Assembly: GCA_038209965.1 (NCBI GenBank)
Contig: JBBQXF010000015.1
Span: 1 to 54,565, forward strand
Length of the DNA: 54,565 nucleotides
Direction of reading: 5' to 3'
From: JALONO01 sp038209965
GTDB taxonomy: Bacteria; Bacteroidota; Bacteroidia; Cytophagales; Thermoflexibacteraceae
The notes below the pieces were generated by a model that had not been told where the DNA came from, made no database searches, and saw nothing but the letters and a program-made list of their open reading frames with translations. Below are positions 1 through 9,024 of this stretch, in pieces; within the stretch, counting starts at the first letter, position 1, and each line of letters opens with the position of its first letter. A program made the position numbers and the translations under genes.

Positions 1-2
1 GC

Positions 3-734
3 TGGTGGAAAGCCATCCAAGGCTACGATGCCGCCTGGCACCCCCGCGTGATCAAAGGAATATCGGTCAATGCCGGTTTCTTTCCTGCCACCGGGCCAAT
101 GCTGGATCGCTTCTGTGAGTTGTTTTTGGCCAGTATCAGCCACATCGATGTGCTGGGCGTATGGAACGAAGAAGAAGAGGATGCCTACTTTCACCGCCAT
201 TATTTCCCACGAGCCCACTTGACCGAGCTCCGGGCCATTGAACCTTATTACCACCCCGATCCGTGGAGCCAAGCCCTAGCCGGTAAACGGGTGGTGGTAG
301 TCCATCCCTTTGCCAAGAGCATTGCCCACCAATATGCCCAGCGGGAGGCCCTGTTTCCCAACCCCAAAGTATTGCCCAGTTTTGATCTGCGGATTGTGCC
401 GGCCGTCCAGTCCATTGCCGGGCAAGTGCCCAGCGGTTTCCAGACTTGGTTTGAGGCTTACGACCAGATGTGCGCCCAAATCGCGGCCCAAGAGTACGAT
501 GTGGCCATCATCGGGGCGGGCGCGTACGGCTTGCCCCTAGCGGCGTTTGTCAAGCAGTCGGGCAAAATGGCCATCCACATTGGTGGCGCCACCCAAATCC
601 TGTTTGGTATCCGGGGCAAGCGCTGGGATGATCACCCCGAGATCGCCCAGTTTTTTAATCCCCACTGGTCCCGCCCACTCGCGTCGGAAGTCCCCCAAGG
701 GTTTGGCAAAGTGGAAGAGGGCTGTTATTGGTAA
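3..734 (+). CDS. GT-D fold-like polysaccharide biosynthesis protein, 5' end outside window
   Basis: The frame is open to the left edge, so the true start lies upstream; the GTG at 48 is only an internal valine. The visible ~243 residues include a core reading VLGVWNEEEED, then RAIEPYYHPDPWSQAL, a VVVVHPFAKSI strand, VQSIAG, and a C-terminal AIIGAGAYGLPLAA ... IHIGGATQILFGIRGKRW block. From memory this arrangement matches Bacteroidota proteins labelled GT-D fold glycosyltransferases or hypothetical proteins of polysaccharide clusters, presumably cytoplasmic and using a nucleotide-sugar donor. The family label is from recollection of the motif pattern, not a search. No partner gene follows: the next gene is on the other strand after about 260 bases. 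Confidence 0.6.
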   Translation, partial: WWKAIQGYDAAWHPRVIKGISVNAGFFPATGPMLDRFCELFLASISHIDVLGVWNEEEEDAYFHRHYFPRAHLTELRAIEPYYHPDPWSQALAGKRVVVVHPFAKSIAHQYAQREALFPNPKVLPSFDLRIVPAVQSIAGQVPSGFQTWFEAYDQMCAQIAAQEYDVAIIGAGAYGLPLAAFVKQSGKMAIHIGGATQILFGIRGKRWDDHPEIAQFFNPHWSRPLASEVPQGFGKVEEGCYW

Positions 735-995
735 TGACCGGAATTGGGGCGCGTGAATTTACCCCCTCGTGCACCCAAACAGTTGGGCGTATGTTCTTTA
801 AACGGCAACAAGATTAATTTTACGCCAGCCATTCACCATTTTTCGGCTCTAATGGCGATCGGTGGGCAAACCTGCCACCCCGGCCGGGGCGAACCCCTTT
901 GGCTCCACAGCAACAAGCTGTTGCATTTGTTGCTTGAATTTGGGAAAACAAAAAAACTAGTTTTTACTTTCTTACGTTTTTGCAATTTCGGCGGG

Positions 996-1448
996 CTAAT
1001 TCTGAGCGTTGATCCATTCATCGTAAGAAATAACACCTAATGCTGGTTGGCCCTTTCCGGCCAGAATAGCGATAAACTCAAGCTGGTGGCCATCAGGATC
1101 ATTAAAATAAATGGCAATGGCCGGCATCCAAGCAAAAACCATTGGTTGTGCGGTGCCATCCTTCAGAAAATTATAGGGTTGTAGGTTTCGCTCCGCTAAA
1201 AAATTTACAGATTTAGCTAGAACATCGGCTGGTTCACACTTAAAAGCAAAATGTCTTTTATCAATTTCTTCCTTTGGTTTTTCCCAAAGGCCCAACATAG
1301 CTTCTTGGGGCTGGCCTACCCAGAAAAATGCGGCCCGCCTTTTTTCCTCAAAATGGCACAACGCAAGTCCAAGCACCTTTTGGTAGAAATCAACGGATTT
1401 TTCTAAATTTTCAACAAACAAATGTGTTTCGTAAAGTCCCGTTATCAT
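996..1448 (-). CDS. VOC (glyoxalase/dioxygenase superfamily) protein
   Basis: A 150-residue single-module vicinal oxygen chelate protein. It opens with GLYETHLFVENLEKSVDFYQ, the usual first beta-alpha unit with a metal-ligand His near residue 9, contains a central RHFAFK strand with a second candidate ligand His near 66, and ends with the characteristic FNDPDGHQLEF motif whose Glu is the usual last ligand. VOC members of this size include glyoxalase I-like and fosfomycin/bleomycin resistance-like proteins; nothing here fixes the substrate, so I give only the superfamily. The ATG at 1448 follows a purine-rich stretch. It is isolated, with about 160 bases separating it from the amidase gene downstream on the same strand. 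Confidence 0.8.
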   Translation of the reverse strand: MITGLYETHLFVENLEKSVDFYQKVLGLALCHFEEKRRAAFFWVGQPQEAMLGLWEKPKEEIDKRHFAFKCEPADVLAKSVNFLAERNLQPYNFLKDGTAQPMVFAWMPAIAIYFNDPDGHQLEFIAILAGKGQPALGVISYDEWINAQN

Positions 1449-1609
1449 CTTCGCTTCAACTCAAAATTTACGGCTACTTCTCGTGCATGCCCGTTATTGC
1501 TGACCGGCCAGGTTGCGTTTTAAAATGGCATCCTATGAACCGCCCAACCCAGTTTGGGATTGCTAAAGCCAACTATTCCGCCAAAGGAACCCAGATCCGG
1601 CCGGTGGGG

Positions 1610-2872
1610 CTACTCCAACACCAGCCGCCTGGTTAGGATGCCCTCTTTGCCCGAAACCCGCAGCAGGTAAATGCCCGGCGCCAAGTGGCCCACCGCAGTT
1701 TGGAGGCGGGGCGTGCCAGCGGGCACCAAGTGGGTTTCCAATAAGCGGCCATCGGCGGCCACCAACTCTAGTTTGGTTGCTTCCCAATGCTGAAAATCAA
1801 TAATGAGCTGCTGTCGGGCGGGCATGGGGTAAACTATCACTTCCCTTTTGATCACCACTTCTTCATCGGCCAACACATTGCACACCGCCACCACACTCTG
1901 GCGAATGGCCACCAGTCGTTTATATACATTTTCGCCCGGGCAGGCGGTGGCGCAGCCATCGCGGTGGCCCGAAATCACGTTGATCGTCGACTGGTCGGGT
2001 GTGCCGGGGGAGTGGATGCCCCGGGCCATGGGGTTGGTGAGACCTTCTTTCACCATTTTCCAACTGACCAACCGGGCCAATGAAGCCAACGCTTCGATGG
2101 TCGGCTCAACGGCCGTCTGGTAATTGCCCAGAAAACAAATGCCCATCGTGTTGCCATTTTTACCACAAAAATGTGCCCCCACTACATTGTCGCCATCGAT
2201 CCGGCCTTGGCCGTCACGGCCGTCAAAAACAGTCCCATTCTGGGCAATGACAAAATTATAGCCAATGTCGTTCCAGCCGTTGGTCTGGGTATGAAGCAAA
2301 TAGATGTTGCGCAAAGTTTGGGTGAAATTGGTCGCGGTATTGGATCCTGCTTCGTGGTGGACAATGATGAACTGCACTTTGGTGGCCGAGGCCGCTGCCG
2401 CTGGGGGGCGCAATCCCGCCCGCCATTCTGACTGGGGGATGGTCTGGGGCCGTTCGCAGTTGTTTTCTGGGCGCATGGCCACGGGCTGGCGGCGCTCCCA
2501 CCACACTTTCTCGGGCGGCAATGGCGGGGCATAGAGCAGGTGCAACACTACTTCGCCCTGCATTTGGCCAGTATGCAGCCGGAAAGCCGTGCGCGGCGCA
2601 TCAAACACGATCAGGTTGCTCTGGCTTTCCTCGGCGTGGCTATCCTGCCGCAAGCCTATTTTTTCGGAAGTTTCTACGGCGGCCCCTTGGAGATTCGCCT
2701 GCTGGATGGCCAGCCCGGTAATGGGGAAATCAAACGAAAGATCCAACGCTTGCCCGGGCACCACTTGCGCCGTGGCGCGGGTGTAGGTCTCGTTGATTTT
2801 GGCGATCTTCAAGGATTGCGCTTGGATATTTTGGCAAGCCAAAATCAGCAGCAGCAGGATTAGTTTTTTCAT
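1610..2872 (-). CDS. Secreted N-acetylmuramoyl-L-alanine amidase (PGRP type) with T9SS sorting domain
   Basis: 420 residues starting at the ATG at 2872; the frame is open farther upstream but this start gives a clean signal peptide (residues 1-19, ending NIQAQ). Residues about 165-335 form an Amidase_2/PGRP zinc domain: HHEAG (H172/H173), GYNFVI, and GHRDG (H303) followed by ACPG (C311) supply the expected His-His-Cys zinc ligands. Such enzymes cleave the lactyl-alanine bond of peptidoglycan. Residues about 345-420 form a type A T9SS C-terminal domain (VYPMPARQQL ... LAPGIYLLRVSG), so export through the outer membrane is expected. It probably attacks foreign or turned-over peptidoglycan. Both the catalytic domain and the tail look intact. 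Confidence 0.9.
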   Translation of the reverse strand: MKKLILLLLILACQNIQAQSLKIAKINETYTRATAQVVPGQALDLSFDFPITGLAIQQANLQGAAVETSEKIGLRQDSHAEESQSNLIVFDAPRTAFRLHTGQMQGEVVLHLLYAPPLPPEKVWWERRQPVAMRPENNCERPQTIPQSEWRAGLRPPAAAASATKVQFIIVHHEAGSNTATNFTQTLRNIYLLHTQTNGWNDIGYNFVIAQNGTVFDGRDGQGRIDGDNVVGAHFCGKNGNTMGICFLGNYQTAVEPTIEALASLARLVSWKMVKEGLTNPMARGIHSPGTPDQSTINVISGHRDGCATACPGENVYKRLVAIRQSVVAVCNVLADEEVVIKREVIVYPMPARQQLIIDFQHWEATKLELVAADGRLLETHLVPAGTPRLQTAVGHLAPGIYLLRVSGKEGILTRRLVLE

Positions 2873-2983
2873 GGCCGAAGTACACGTTTCTATTCGGGGG
2901 CAATATATATCGCTTACACCTATTTGCAAAAAAAAGCGGAGACCAGAAAATGAATGTCCGGTCCCCGCTCCAAACAACGTGGC

Positions 2984-3805
2984 CTACTCGTATTTCACTA
3001 CCGCACAATTAACGTAGCCATGGCCTTTGAAGTAGTTCAAAAGGCTCTGCTGAACGTAGCTTTCCGGCCCTTGGCCCACAATCACCCGGTATTCTTGTCC
3101 CAGTTTGGTGTTGGTTTGGGCATTGGTTTCCACCAAGATTTGGATATAAGCATCTTTGTATCCATCGGTTTGAAGGCGGTTGCACAAGGCCACGGCAGTT
3201 TTGGCATTGGCAAAAGTGGCTAGTTGGAGCCCATAGCCCGAAATCTGTACCCGATTGAAATTGGCATCAAAGTACCCCAGTAATTGTCGCTTGGGGTTTG
3301 CCGAAACTGCCTTCAACAATTGTTGGGCTTGGGCATTGTTTTGGCCAACTTGGGTTTGTGGGGCTGGTTGGTTGCCCAGCGCCTGGTTGTTGCTCGACGC
3401 CGTCAAGTTGTTGGGCACGGTTCCTTGCATTTGCGCCAGCGCATTTGACGCGGTGACCACCTCGAGCCGGGCCGTCACTTTGCCGTAGTGGATCAGATCA
3501 ATGGCGGCGGCCGCCCCCCGCGAAAGGCTCGCGATGTTGGTCCCGGTCATGGACTGGCGATCATTGACCTTCACAGCTACCGACTGACCATTTTTCAGGT
3601 TGGTTACCTTCAGCAATGTACCAAAAGGCAGCGTTTTGTGCGAACAGGTGAACTTTTGTGCATCATACGCCTCGGTACTGGCCGTGGGCCTGCCCTGCAT
3701 ATAATCGGCATAGTAGGTGACAATGCCGGTTTCCGACTGGGCCATGGATGAGGAGGCAACACCGCAAGTCAAGGCCAAAAACAACAAATAATACTGGCGA
3801 ATCAT
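2984..3805 (-). CDS. RlpA-like septal ring lytic transglycosylase family protein with SPOR domain
   Basis: 273 residues from the ATG at 3805. An alternative ATG lies nine codons upstream (3832), but starting at MIRQYYLLFLALTCG gives a normal signal peptide, and the start is preceded by an A-rich run as is usual in Bacteroidota. Residues about 25-118 are a double-psi beta-barrel: GIVTYYA, GRPTASTEAYD, SHKTLPFGTLLKVTNL, and VKVNDRQ ... LSRGAAAAIDL. A linker rich in Gln/Asn follows, and residues about 195-273 form a SPOR peptidoglycan-binding repeat. RlpA proteins cleave or bind denuded glycan strands at division sites. The canonical NDRGP is changed to NDRQS here, so enzymatic activity is less certain than the fold. 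Confidence 0.88.
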   Translation of the reverse strand: MIRQYYLLFLALTCGVASSSMAQSETGIVTYYADYMQGRPTASTEAYDAQKFTCSHKTLPFGTLLKVTNLKNGQSVAVKVNDRQSMTGTNIASLSRGAAAAIDLIHYGKVTARLEVVTASNALAQMQGTVPNNLTASSNNQALGNQPAPQTQVGQNNAQAQQLLKAVSANPKRQLLGYFDANFNRVQISGYGLQLATFANAKTAVALCNRLQTDGYKDAYIQILVETNAQTNTKLGQEYRVIVGQGPESYVQQSLLNYFKGHGYVNCAVVKYE

Positions 3806-4080
3806 TTTTTTTGTAGTAAAAATAAAAAACATAGGTTAATTAATGGTCAACAGTAACGTTTTGTGTGCAATCAAATGGCTTGAGTCAATTTGAAAGCAGA
3901 TTTTGGCTGCTAAGTTAGAATCATTGATTCACACTTTTGCAAACTATTTTAAAAAAATTTATGCCCAAATGCAACGTAAACCAACTTGTGTAAGTTTTTT
4001 GGATTTTTGCTATTTATTGTAAGATTCCTCCATGTTTTGATAAACCGTGGTTTTTGCCTAAACTGCACTCCAGTTAATCA

Positions 4081-6192
4081 ATGGATTTCTACATGAAAAT
4101 GAACTTGCGCTATTTTGGGGCGGCTTGGCAGCGGGCCAGCCTTATCTGTCTTTGCTGGCTGGCTTCGCCCGGCGTTTTTGGCCAAACCGCTACCTTGGAG
4201 ACCGATGTGTGCGTGTACGGGGGCACGTCGGGCGGGGTGATGGCCGCCTACGCGGCCCAGAAATCGGGCCAGCGGGTGCTGCTCATTGAGCCGGGGCTAC
4301 ACTTGGGCGGCCTGAGCGCGGGCGGCCTCGGTCAAACCGACATTGGCAATAAATATGCGATCACCGGGCTTGCCCGCGATTTTTATCGCCGACTGGGCCA
4401 ACATTACGGCCAATTTGAAGCTTGGCGGTTTGAGCCCCACGTGGCCGAGCAGACTTTTCAGGCCTACGTCAAAGAGGCGGGCATCACGGTCATTTATAAC
4501 CGCCGCCTGTTTCAGGTCAATAAGCGTGGCACCGATATCACTGATATTGTGCTGGAAGACTCCCGCGCCCCCAATGCCCTGACCAACTTGGGCATCCGGG
4601 CCAAGGTGTTCATTGACTGTACTTACGAGGGCGATCTGCTGGCCAAGGCTGGCGTGGCCTACCACGTGGGGCGCGAAGCCAACGCTGTTTATCAAGAAAC
4701 CCTCAACGGGGTGCAACTGATGGACAAGCACCAGTTCCCGGATGGTATAGACCCGTATGTTAAGCCCGGCCAGCCTGAAAGTGGCCTCTTGTGGGGCATC
4801 AGCCCGGTGCCCCTGGCGGCCAATGGCACCGGCGATCGCGCAGTGCAAGCCTATAATTTTCGGATGTGCCTCAGCCGAGACCCGGCCAACCGCATTCCCA
4901 TCACCCGGCCACCCAGTTACGACTCGGCCAAGTATGAATTGGTCAGGCGGGTCATTGCGGCCAATGGTTATAACAATTTGGACAAGCTGCTGCATATCCA
5001 GCCCATGCCCAACCAAAAAACCGATATCAACAATAACGGGGCTTTCTCCTCGGACATGATCGGCATGAACTATGCCTACCCCGAGGCCAGCTATATCGAG
5101 CGCGAGCAACTGATCAAAACTCACGAGGAGTACACCAAGGGACTGCTCTATTTCTTGGGCCACGACCCACGCCTGCCCGCAGGTGTACGGGCCGAAATGC
5201 AACTTTGGGGCTATCCCAAGGACGAATACTCGGACAACCAACACTGGAGCCACCAGATTTATGTCCGCGAAGCCCGCCGGATGATCGGTGAGTATGTGAT
5301 GACCGAGCACAACTGCACGGGCCGCGACCAAGTGGCCGATGGGGTGGGCATGGCCGCTTACACCATGGACTCACACAACTGCCAACGGGTGGTAGTGCCC
5401 GGCCCGGGCGGCAAGCCACAGGTCAAGAACGAAGGCGATGTCCAGATCTGGGGCGGCCCGCCCTACGCCATAGCCTACCGGGCCCTTGTCCCCAAACGGG
5501 CCGAATGTACCAACTTGCTCGTGCCCGTGTGCCTGTCGGCTTCGCACATTGCGTATGGATCCATTCGGATGGAACCCGTGTTCATGGTGCTGGGCCAGTC
5601 GTGCGGGGTGGCAGCGAGCATGGCCATTGCGGCGAAAGTGCCGGTACAACAAGTGGATGTGGCCCAGTTGCAGGCCAAACTCCAAGCCGACCCACTGCTA
5701 AATGGCAAAACCCCCGAAATTTTTATTGACAATGCATTTCAGGCAGCGAATGTGCGCGTGAAGGGAAATTGGAAATCGTCGTTTACTCCCTTGCCCGCCA
5801 ATCTGCCCGCCCGGGAGCGGTCGTTTGCCAAATCGAGCAAAGTGGGCACGCCCAACGGGACTGACGCGCTCTACTGCGAAGATATCAAGACCAAGGGGCA
5901 ATATGTGCGGTTTGCGCCACCGATCCGGCAGGCGGGCAAATACAAAGTCTATGTGTATTTGAGCTATTTGAATGAACAGGGCACGGCCCGCACCAGCAAA
6001 CTGGGGGTAAAAGTACGGCACCAGGGCGGTCTGGACAGCAAACTGCTGGATGTGAGCAAAGTTTATGGCGATTGGGTGGCAGTGGGCAGCTATGAGTTTG
6101 CCGCTGGTGACCAAGGCTACCTCGAGATCAGCCCCGAGGGCGCCGATGGCATTGTCTTGGCCGATGTGGTACTGTTCCAACCGGAGTTTTAA
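4081..6192 (+). CDS. Secreted FAD-dependent oxidoreductase with C-terminal golvesin/xanthan-lyase-like domain
   Basis: 703 residues. The ATG at 4081 is used; an ATG four codons later would give a tidier signal peptide, which ends near GVFGQ. Right after it comes the FAD-binding Rossmann motif CVYGGTSGGVMAA with LLIEPGLHLGG, typical of the FAD_oxidored family found beside polysaccharide-degrading genes in Bacteroidota. The flavin part runs to about residue 545. The last about 150 residues (from FIDNAFQAANVRVKG to LADVVLFQPEF) match the beta-sandwich golvesin/xanthan-lyase-like domain. The substrate is unknown; oxidation of sugars in the periplasm is a guess from family context. Its stop codon overlaps that of the convergent MerR gene. 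Confidence 0.82.
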   Translation: MDFYMKMNLRYFGAAWQRASLICLCWLASPGVFGQTATLETDVCVYGGTSGGVMAAYAAQKSGQRVLLIEPGLHLGGLSAGGLGQTDIGNKYAITGLARDFYRRLGQHYGQFEAWRFEPHVAEQTFQAYVKEAGITVIYNRRLFQVNKRGTDITDIVLEDSRAPNALTNLGIRAKVFIDCTYEGDLLAKAGVAYHVGREANAVYQETLNGVQLMDKHQFPDGIDPYVKPGQPESGLLWGISPVPLAANGTGDRAVQAYNFRMCLSRDPANRIPITRPPSYDSAKYELVRRVIAANGYNNLDKLLHIQPMPNQKTDINNNGAFSSDMIGMNYAYPEASYIEREQLIKTHEEYTKGLLYFLGHDPRLPAGVRAEMQLWGYPKDEYSDNQHWSHQIYVREARRMIGEYVMTEHNCTGRDQVADGVGMAAYTMDSHNCQRVVVPGPGGKPQVKNEGDVQIWGGPPYAIAYRALVPKRAECTNLLVPVCLSASHIAYGSIRMEPVFMVLGQSCGVAASMAIAAKVPVQQVDVAQLQAKLQADPLLNGKTPEIFIDNAFQAANVRVKGNWKSSFTPLPANLPARERSFAKSSKVGTPNGTDALYCEDIKTKGQYVRFAPPIRQAGKYKVYVYLSYLNEQGTARTSKLGVKVRHQGGLDSKLLDVSKVYGDWVAVGSYEFAAGDQGYLEISPEGADGIVLADVVLFQPEF

Positions 6193-6527
6193 CCCATTTT
6201 GCTGCGCAAATTTTCCAAGAAACCCTTGATTTCTTCAAGGGTTTCAATTGCCCTGATCATTTCGGCCTTAGCTTCGGGCCGTTCGCCCATTGCTTCTTTG
6301 GCCCCTTGCAGGGTATATCCTTTTTGCTTGACCAAGAAATAGATCGTTTTTAGTTTTTCAATGTCTTTTTTGGTATATTGCCGTACCCCGTTTTTGGTCT
6401 TGCGCGGCCGGATGACATCGAAGTGCGTTTCCCAGAAGCGAATAAGCGAAGGGGCCACGTCAAAAAGCTTGGCCACTTCACCAATTGTAAAGTATTTTTT
6501 CTCAATTTCGTCCGGCAAGTTTTTCAT
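6189..6527 (-). CDS. MerR family transcriptional regulator
   Basis: 112 residues. Residues about 12-65 form the MerR winged helix (YFTIGEVAKLFDVAP, SLIRFWETHF, RPRKTKNGVRQYTKKDIEKL), followed by one long helix (KQKGYTLQGAKEAM ... IKGFLENLRSK) that would be the dimerising coiled coil. There is no effector-binding cysteine cluster or drug-binding domain, so the inducer is unknown; this short form is common and conserved in Bacteroidota, usually as a lone gene. It converges on the FAD oxidoreductase gene: the two stop codons share the palindrome TTAA, so the genes overlap by four bases. Confidence 0.9.
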   Translation of the reverse strand: MKNLPDEIEKKYFTIGEVAKLFDVAPSLIRFWETHFDVIRPRKTKNGVRQYTKKDIEKLKTIYFLVKQKGYTLQGAKEAMGERPEAKAEMIRAIETLEEIKGFLENLRSKMG

Positions 6528-6636
6528 GGCAACTGTTTTTGGTAGGTAGACTAGCCCATTAAAACCTCATCAAATCCCAGTTTTTGACGGAACAATTTTT
6601 GTGCACGCTAGGCATTGGGCCTGAAATTATACAAAA

Positions 6637-8097
6637 ATGCGAATAGTTCAAGTAATACTTTTGATTTTTTGCGTACACCCATCATTTTCAGCGCCTTTTC
6701 GTTTCACGGCCCTGCACCAGCAAGCCTATCACCATTATTGGCACCTCCGGTTTGCTGAAGCCGGGGAGTGTTTGCAGGCTGAGCAAGCCGCCCTCAGCGG
6801 CCCAAACGGAGCAACGATCTATTTGGAAGATTTGGGTGATTTTCTCCAATTGGTCACCACCGAAGATGCCGCCAAGTTCCGGCGCATGGCTCCCTTGGAA
6901 GAACAGCGGCTGCGCCAATTGGCCGCCCTGGACCAGCAATCCCCCTATTTCCTTTTCGCCCAAGCAGAGGTCAAGCTCCATTGGGCCTTCCTCAAACTCC
7001 TGTTTGGCGATCACATTGCCGGGGCTTGGTCCATCAAAAAAGCGTACCAATTATTGAAAGAAAACGAAGCCCAATACCCCGGTTTTTTGCCCAACAAAAA
7101 ATCTTTGGGCCTGCTGCGGGCCCTGTTGGGCGCAGTGCCCGCCAAATACCAGTGGCTCACCAGCTTGGCGGGGCTCTCGGGGGACACTGACCAAGGAATG
7201 CACGAGCTTTGGCTAGTGGCCCAAAGTGCCGATCTCCATGCCCAAGAAGCGCTGATGGTGTATCTATTGGCCAAAACCTATTTTTTGGGCCAAGCACCCA
7301 ACGCGGCCGCGCTGGGCAAATCTTTTTGGGATCGGCAAGCGACCAACCCACTGGTGGCTTTTACGGGGGCACTGGTGCTGCTCAAAGCTGAACAGGCCCA
7401 AAATGCACGGCTCCTGCTGGCCCAGTGCCCACCGGCGGCCCAGTTTCCGCTCATGCACTACATTGCGGGCAACGCCCATTTGCTCTCTGGTGATTATTTG
7501 GGGGCCAACCAAGCTTATCACGCTTTCTTGGCCAGTTACCTGGGCCAAAACGCCCGCAAGGACGCGCTGTACAAACTGTTCCTGGGCCACTGGCTGAGTG
7601 GGCAGCCGGGGGCCGATCGGTACCTGAAGCGATGCCGCGAAGAGGGCGCTCACAACACCGAAGCCGACCGGCACGCGCTCCGGTTCGCCCGTGAACCACG
7701 CCTGCCCGCCCCCCCGCTCGTGCGGGCCCGCTTGCTCACCGATGGCGGCGAATATGCCCAAGCTTGGCAAACCCTCCAGTCCCTTGAATCAGCTCAGTTG
7801 GTATGGCCCAAAGATCGGATCGAGTACAGCTACCGGTGTGGACGGGTCTGCCACAAGCAAGGCCGGGTGGGGGAAGCCATTCAGTGGTATGACCGGACCA
7901 TTGCCCAGTCGGGCGATTTGCCGTATTATTTTGCCCCGAGTGCCGCCCTGCAAGCTGGCTATCTTTCCCGGGACAGCCTCGGTCACCCCGTCAAGGCAGC
8001 GGCCTATTTTGCCAAGGCCATGGGCTATCATGATCATGAATATGAGCAGAGTATCCGCCAAAAAGCCAAACTTGCCCTGAGCCAACTGCCCGATTGA
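6637..8097 (+). CDS. Secreted tetratricopeptide-repeat protein of unknown function
   Basis: 486 residues with a signal peptide (MRIVQVILLIFCVHPSFSA). The rest is helical and repeat-like: HYWHLRFAEAGECLQAEQAA near the start, AGNAHLLSGDYLGANQAYHAF in the middle, and TDGGEYAQAWQTLQSLE plus CGRVCHKQGRVGEAIQWYD and an AAYFAKAMGY unit near the end, all with TPR spacing. No enzymatic motif is visible. It is probably periplasmic and mediates protein interactions. The gene is alone; a short GC hairpin followed by a T-run lies directly after the stop. Similar long secreted TPR proteins are common in Bacteroidota, but I do not recognise a named family. Confidence 0.75.
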   Translation: MRIVQVILLIFCVHPSFSAPFRFTALHQQAYHHYWHLRFAEAGECLQAEQAALSGPNGATIYLEDLGDFLQLVTTEDAAKFRRMAPLEEQRLRQLAALDQQSPYFLFAQAEVKLHWAFLKLLFGDHIAGAWSIKKAYQLLKENEAQYPGFLPNKKSLGLLRALLGAVPAKYQWLTSLAGLSGDTDQGMHELWLVAQSADLHAQEALMVYLLAKTYFLGQAPNAAALGKSFWDRQATNPLVAFTGALVLLKAEQAQNARLLLAQCPPAAQFPLMHYIAGNAHLLSGDYLGANQAYHAFLASYLGQNARKDALYKLFLGHWLSGQPGADRYLKRCREEGAHNTEADRHALRFAREPRLPAPPLVRARLLTDGGEYAQAWQTLQSLESAQLVWPKDRIEYSYRCGRVCHKQGRVGEAIQWYDRTIAQSGDLPYYFAPSAALQAGYLSRDSLGHPVKAAAYFAKAMGYHDHEYEQSIRQKAKLALSQLPD

Positions 8098-8101
8098 ATT
8101 T

Positions 8102-8123
8102 AAGGAGGCACTCCTTGTTTTTC
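8102..8123 (+). terminator. Short intrinsic terminator after the TPR gene
   Basis: A six-base-pair perfect stem (AAGGAG / CTCCTT) with a GCA loop begins four bases after the TPR stop codon and is followed by GTTTTTCCC. The stem is short, so termination strength is uncertain. Confidence 0.5.
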
Positions 8124-8158
8124 CCTTAACTTTTTTTCAAGTTGCCTTAACTTTATTT

Positions 8159-8166
8159 TAACTTTG
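8159..8166 (+). promoter_or_regulatory. Bacteroidota -7 promoter box (TAACTTTG)
   Basis: TAACTTTG fits the consensus TAnnTTTG and ends 31 bases before the methyltransferase ATG. A TTG at 8142-8144 is only 14 bases upstream, shorter than the usual 17-23, so the -33 element is uncertain. Confidence 0.5.
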
Positions 8167-8197
8167 TACCGATCTATCAATTGTCACAACTTTGTTT

Positions 8198-8812
8198 ATG
8201 GCTGCAACTATACCACAGGAAAGCGTCCTGGAAAAAGTGACGTCCTTCGTCCAACGGAAAATATTTCGGAGCTATCGCGCCCGCCTCAATTACCAATATA
8301 AGCGGGGGGGCTGGGACTGGCTGGCCGCCATGGACGAAATGGCCCATCACCAAATTTTGGCGGGCTATTTCCGCCACCTCAAAAAAGGCGGCTCCCTGCT
8401 CGATCTCGGCTGCGGTGAAGGAGTGCTCCAAGAAGCCGTGGGCAAGGAAAACTATTCTTACTACATTGGCGTGGATCTGTCGGACGATGCGGCCCGGATT
8501 GCCCGCGAAAAACGGGGCGATGCCAACACGCTCTTCTTGCAGGGCAACATGGACCAGTATGTGCCACCCCGCAAGTTTGATGTCATCGCCGTCAATGAGG
8601 CCATTTATTTCTCGGACGACGCGCTCAAACTGCTTGTGCGCCTCGAGGCCTACTTGGCACCTGATGGCTATTTCCTAATCAGCATGGTGGACGGCAAGGG
8701 CGATCACATTTGGGATCGGCTCAGTACCACCTACACTTTTCTTGATGAGAATTATGTGACCAACATCAAGAAAATCACTTGGGTATGCCGCGTGCTACGC
8801 CACACCGCTTAA
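8198..8812 (+). CDS. Class I SAM-dependent methyltransferase
   Basis: 204 residues from the ATG at 8198 (the frame could begin two codons earlier at a TTG, which is unlikely). Motif I is LLDLGCGEGVLQEAV at about 67-81, followed by the acidic end of strand beta-2 in IGVDLSDDAARIA, the LFLQGNMDQY loop, and FDVIAVNEAIYFSDD as motif II. This is a generic Methyltransf_11/25-like Rossmann methyltransferase; the last 30 residues are short and give no clue to substrate. It is transcribed singly and sits upstream of two glycosyltransferase genes with their own leaders, so methylation of a sugar or lipid is possible but unproven. Confidence 0.85.
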   Translation: MAATIPQESVLEKVTSFVQRKIFRSYRARLNYQYKRGGWDWLAAMDEMAHHQILAGYFRHLKKGGSLLDLGCGEGVLQEAVGKENYSYYIGVDLSDDAARIAREKRGDANTLFLQGNMDQYVPPRKFDVIAVNEAIYFSDDALKLLVRLEAYLAPDGYFLISMVDGKGDHIWDRLSTTYTFLDENYVTNIKKITWVCRVLRHTA

Positions 8813-8837
8813 ATCAAGTAGCCGTTTTTAGGTACCA

Positions 8838-8871
8838 ACAGTCCCTTTCCAGCGTGCTGGAAAGGGACTGT
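8838..8871 (+). terminator. Perfect 16-bp inverted repeat, probable terminator
   Basis: Bases 8838-8853 pair perfectly with 8856-8871 around a two-base GT centre, 25 bases after the methyltransferase stop. The stem is GC-rich in its outer half. There is no long T-run afterwards, only ACATTTGTGG, so termination rather than a binding site is an inference from position. Confidence 0.6.
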
Positions 8872-8994
8872 ACATTTGTGGATGGCCCGTGCCCAACGGC
8901 ACTTAACAACTATTAAACTGGGAAAACTTGCGCATTAATCTCAAAAGGTTTATTTTCTATATGGGACAAACAGGGAAAACAATCAAAATTTGTA

Positions 8995-9002
8995 TAATTT
9001 TG
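8995..9002 (+). promoter_or_regulatory. Bacteroidota -7 promoter box (TAATTTTG)
   Basis: TAATTTTG matches TAnnTTTG and ends 22 bases before the GT25 ATG. No TTG is found at the expected -33 distance. Confidence 0.5.
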
Positions 9003-9024
9003 ATTGCCAAATTAAACCTGATCC

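Noticed and set aside
4297..5331. 344-residue minus-strand frame inside the FAD oxidoreductase gene
   Set aside because: Mirrors the codon pattern of the sense gene and has no recognisable domain.
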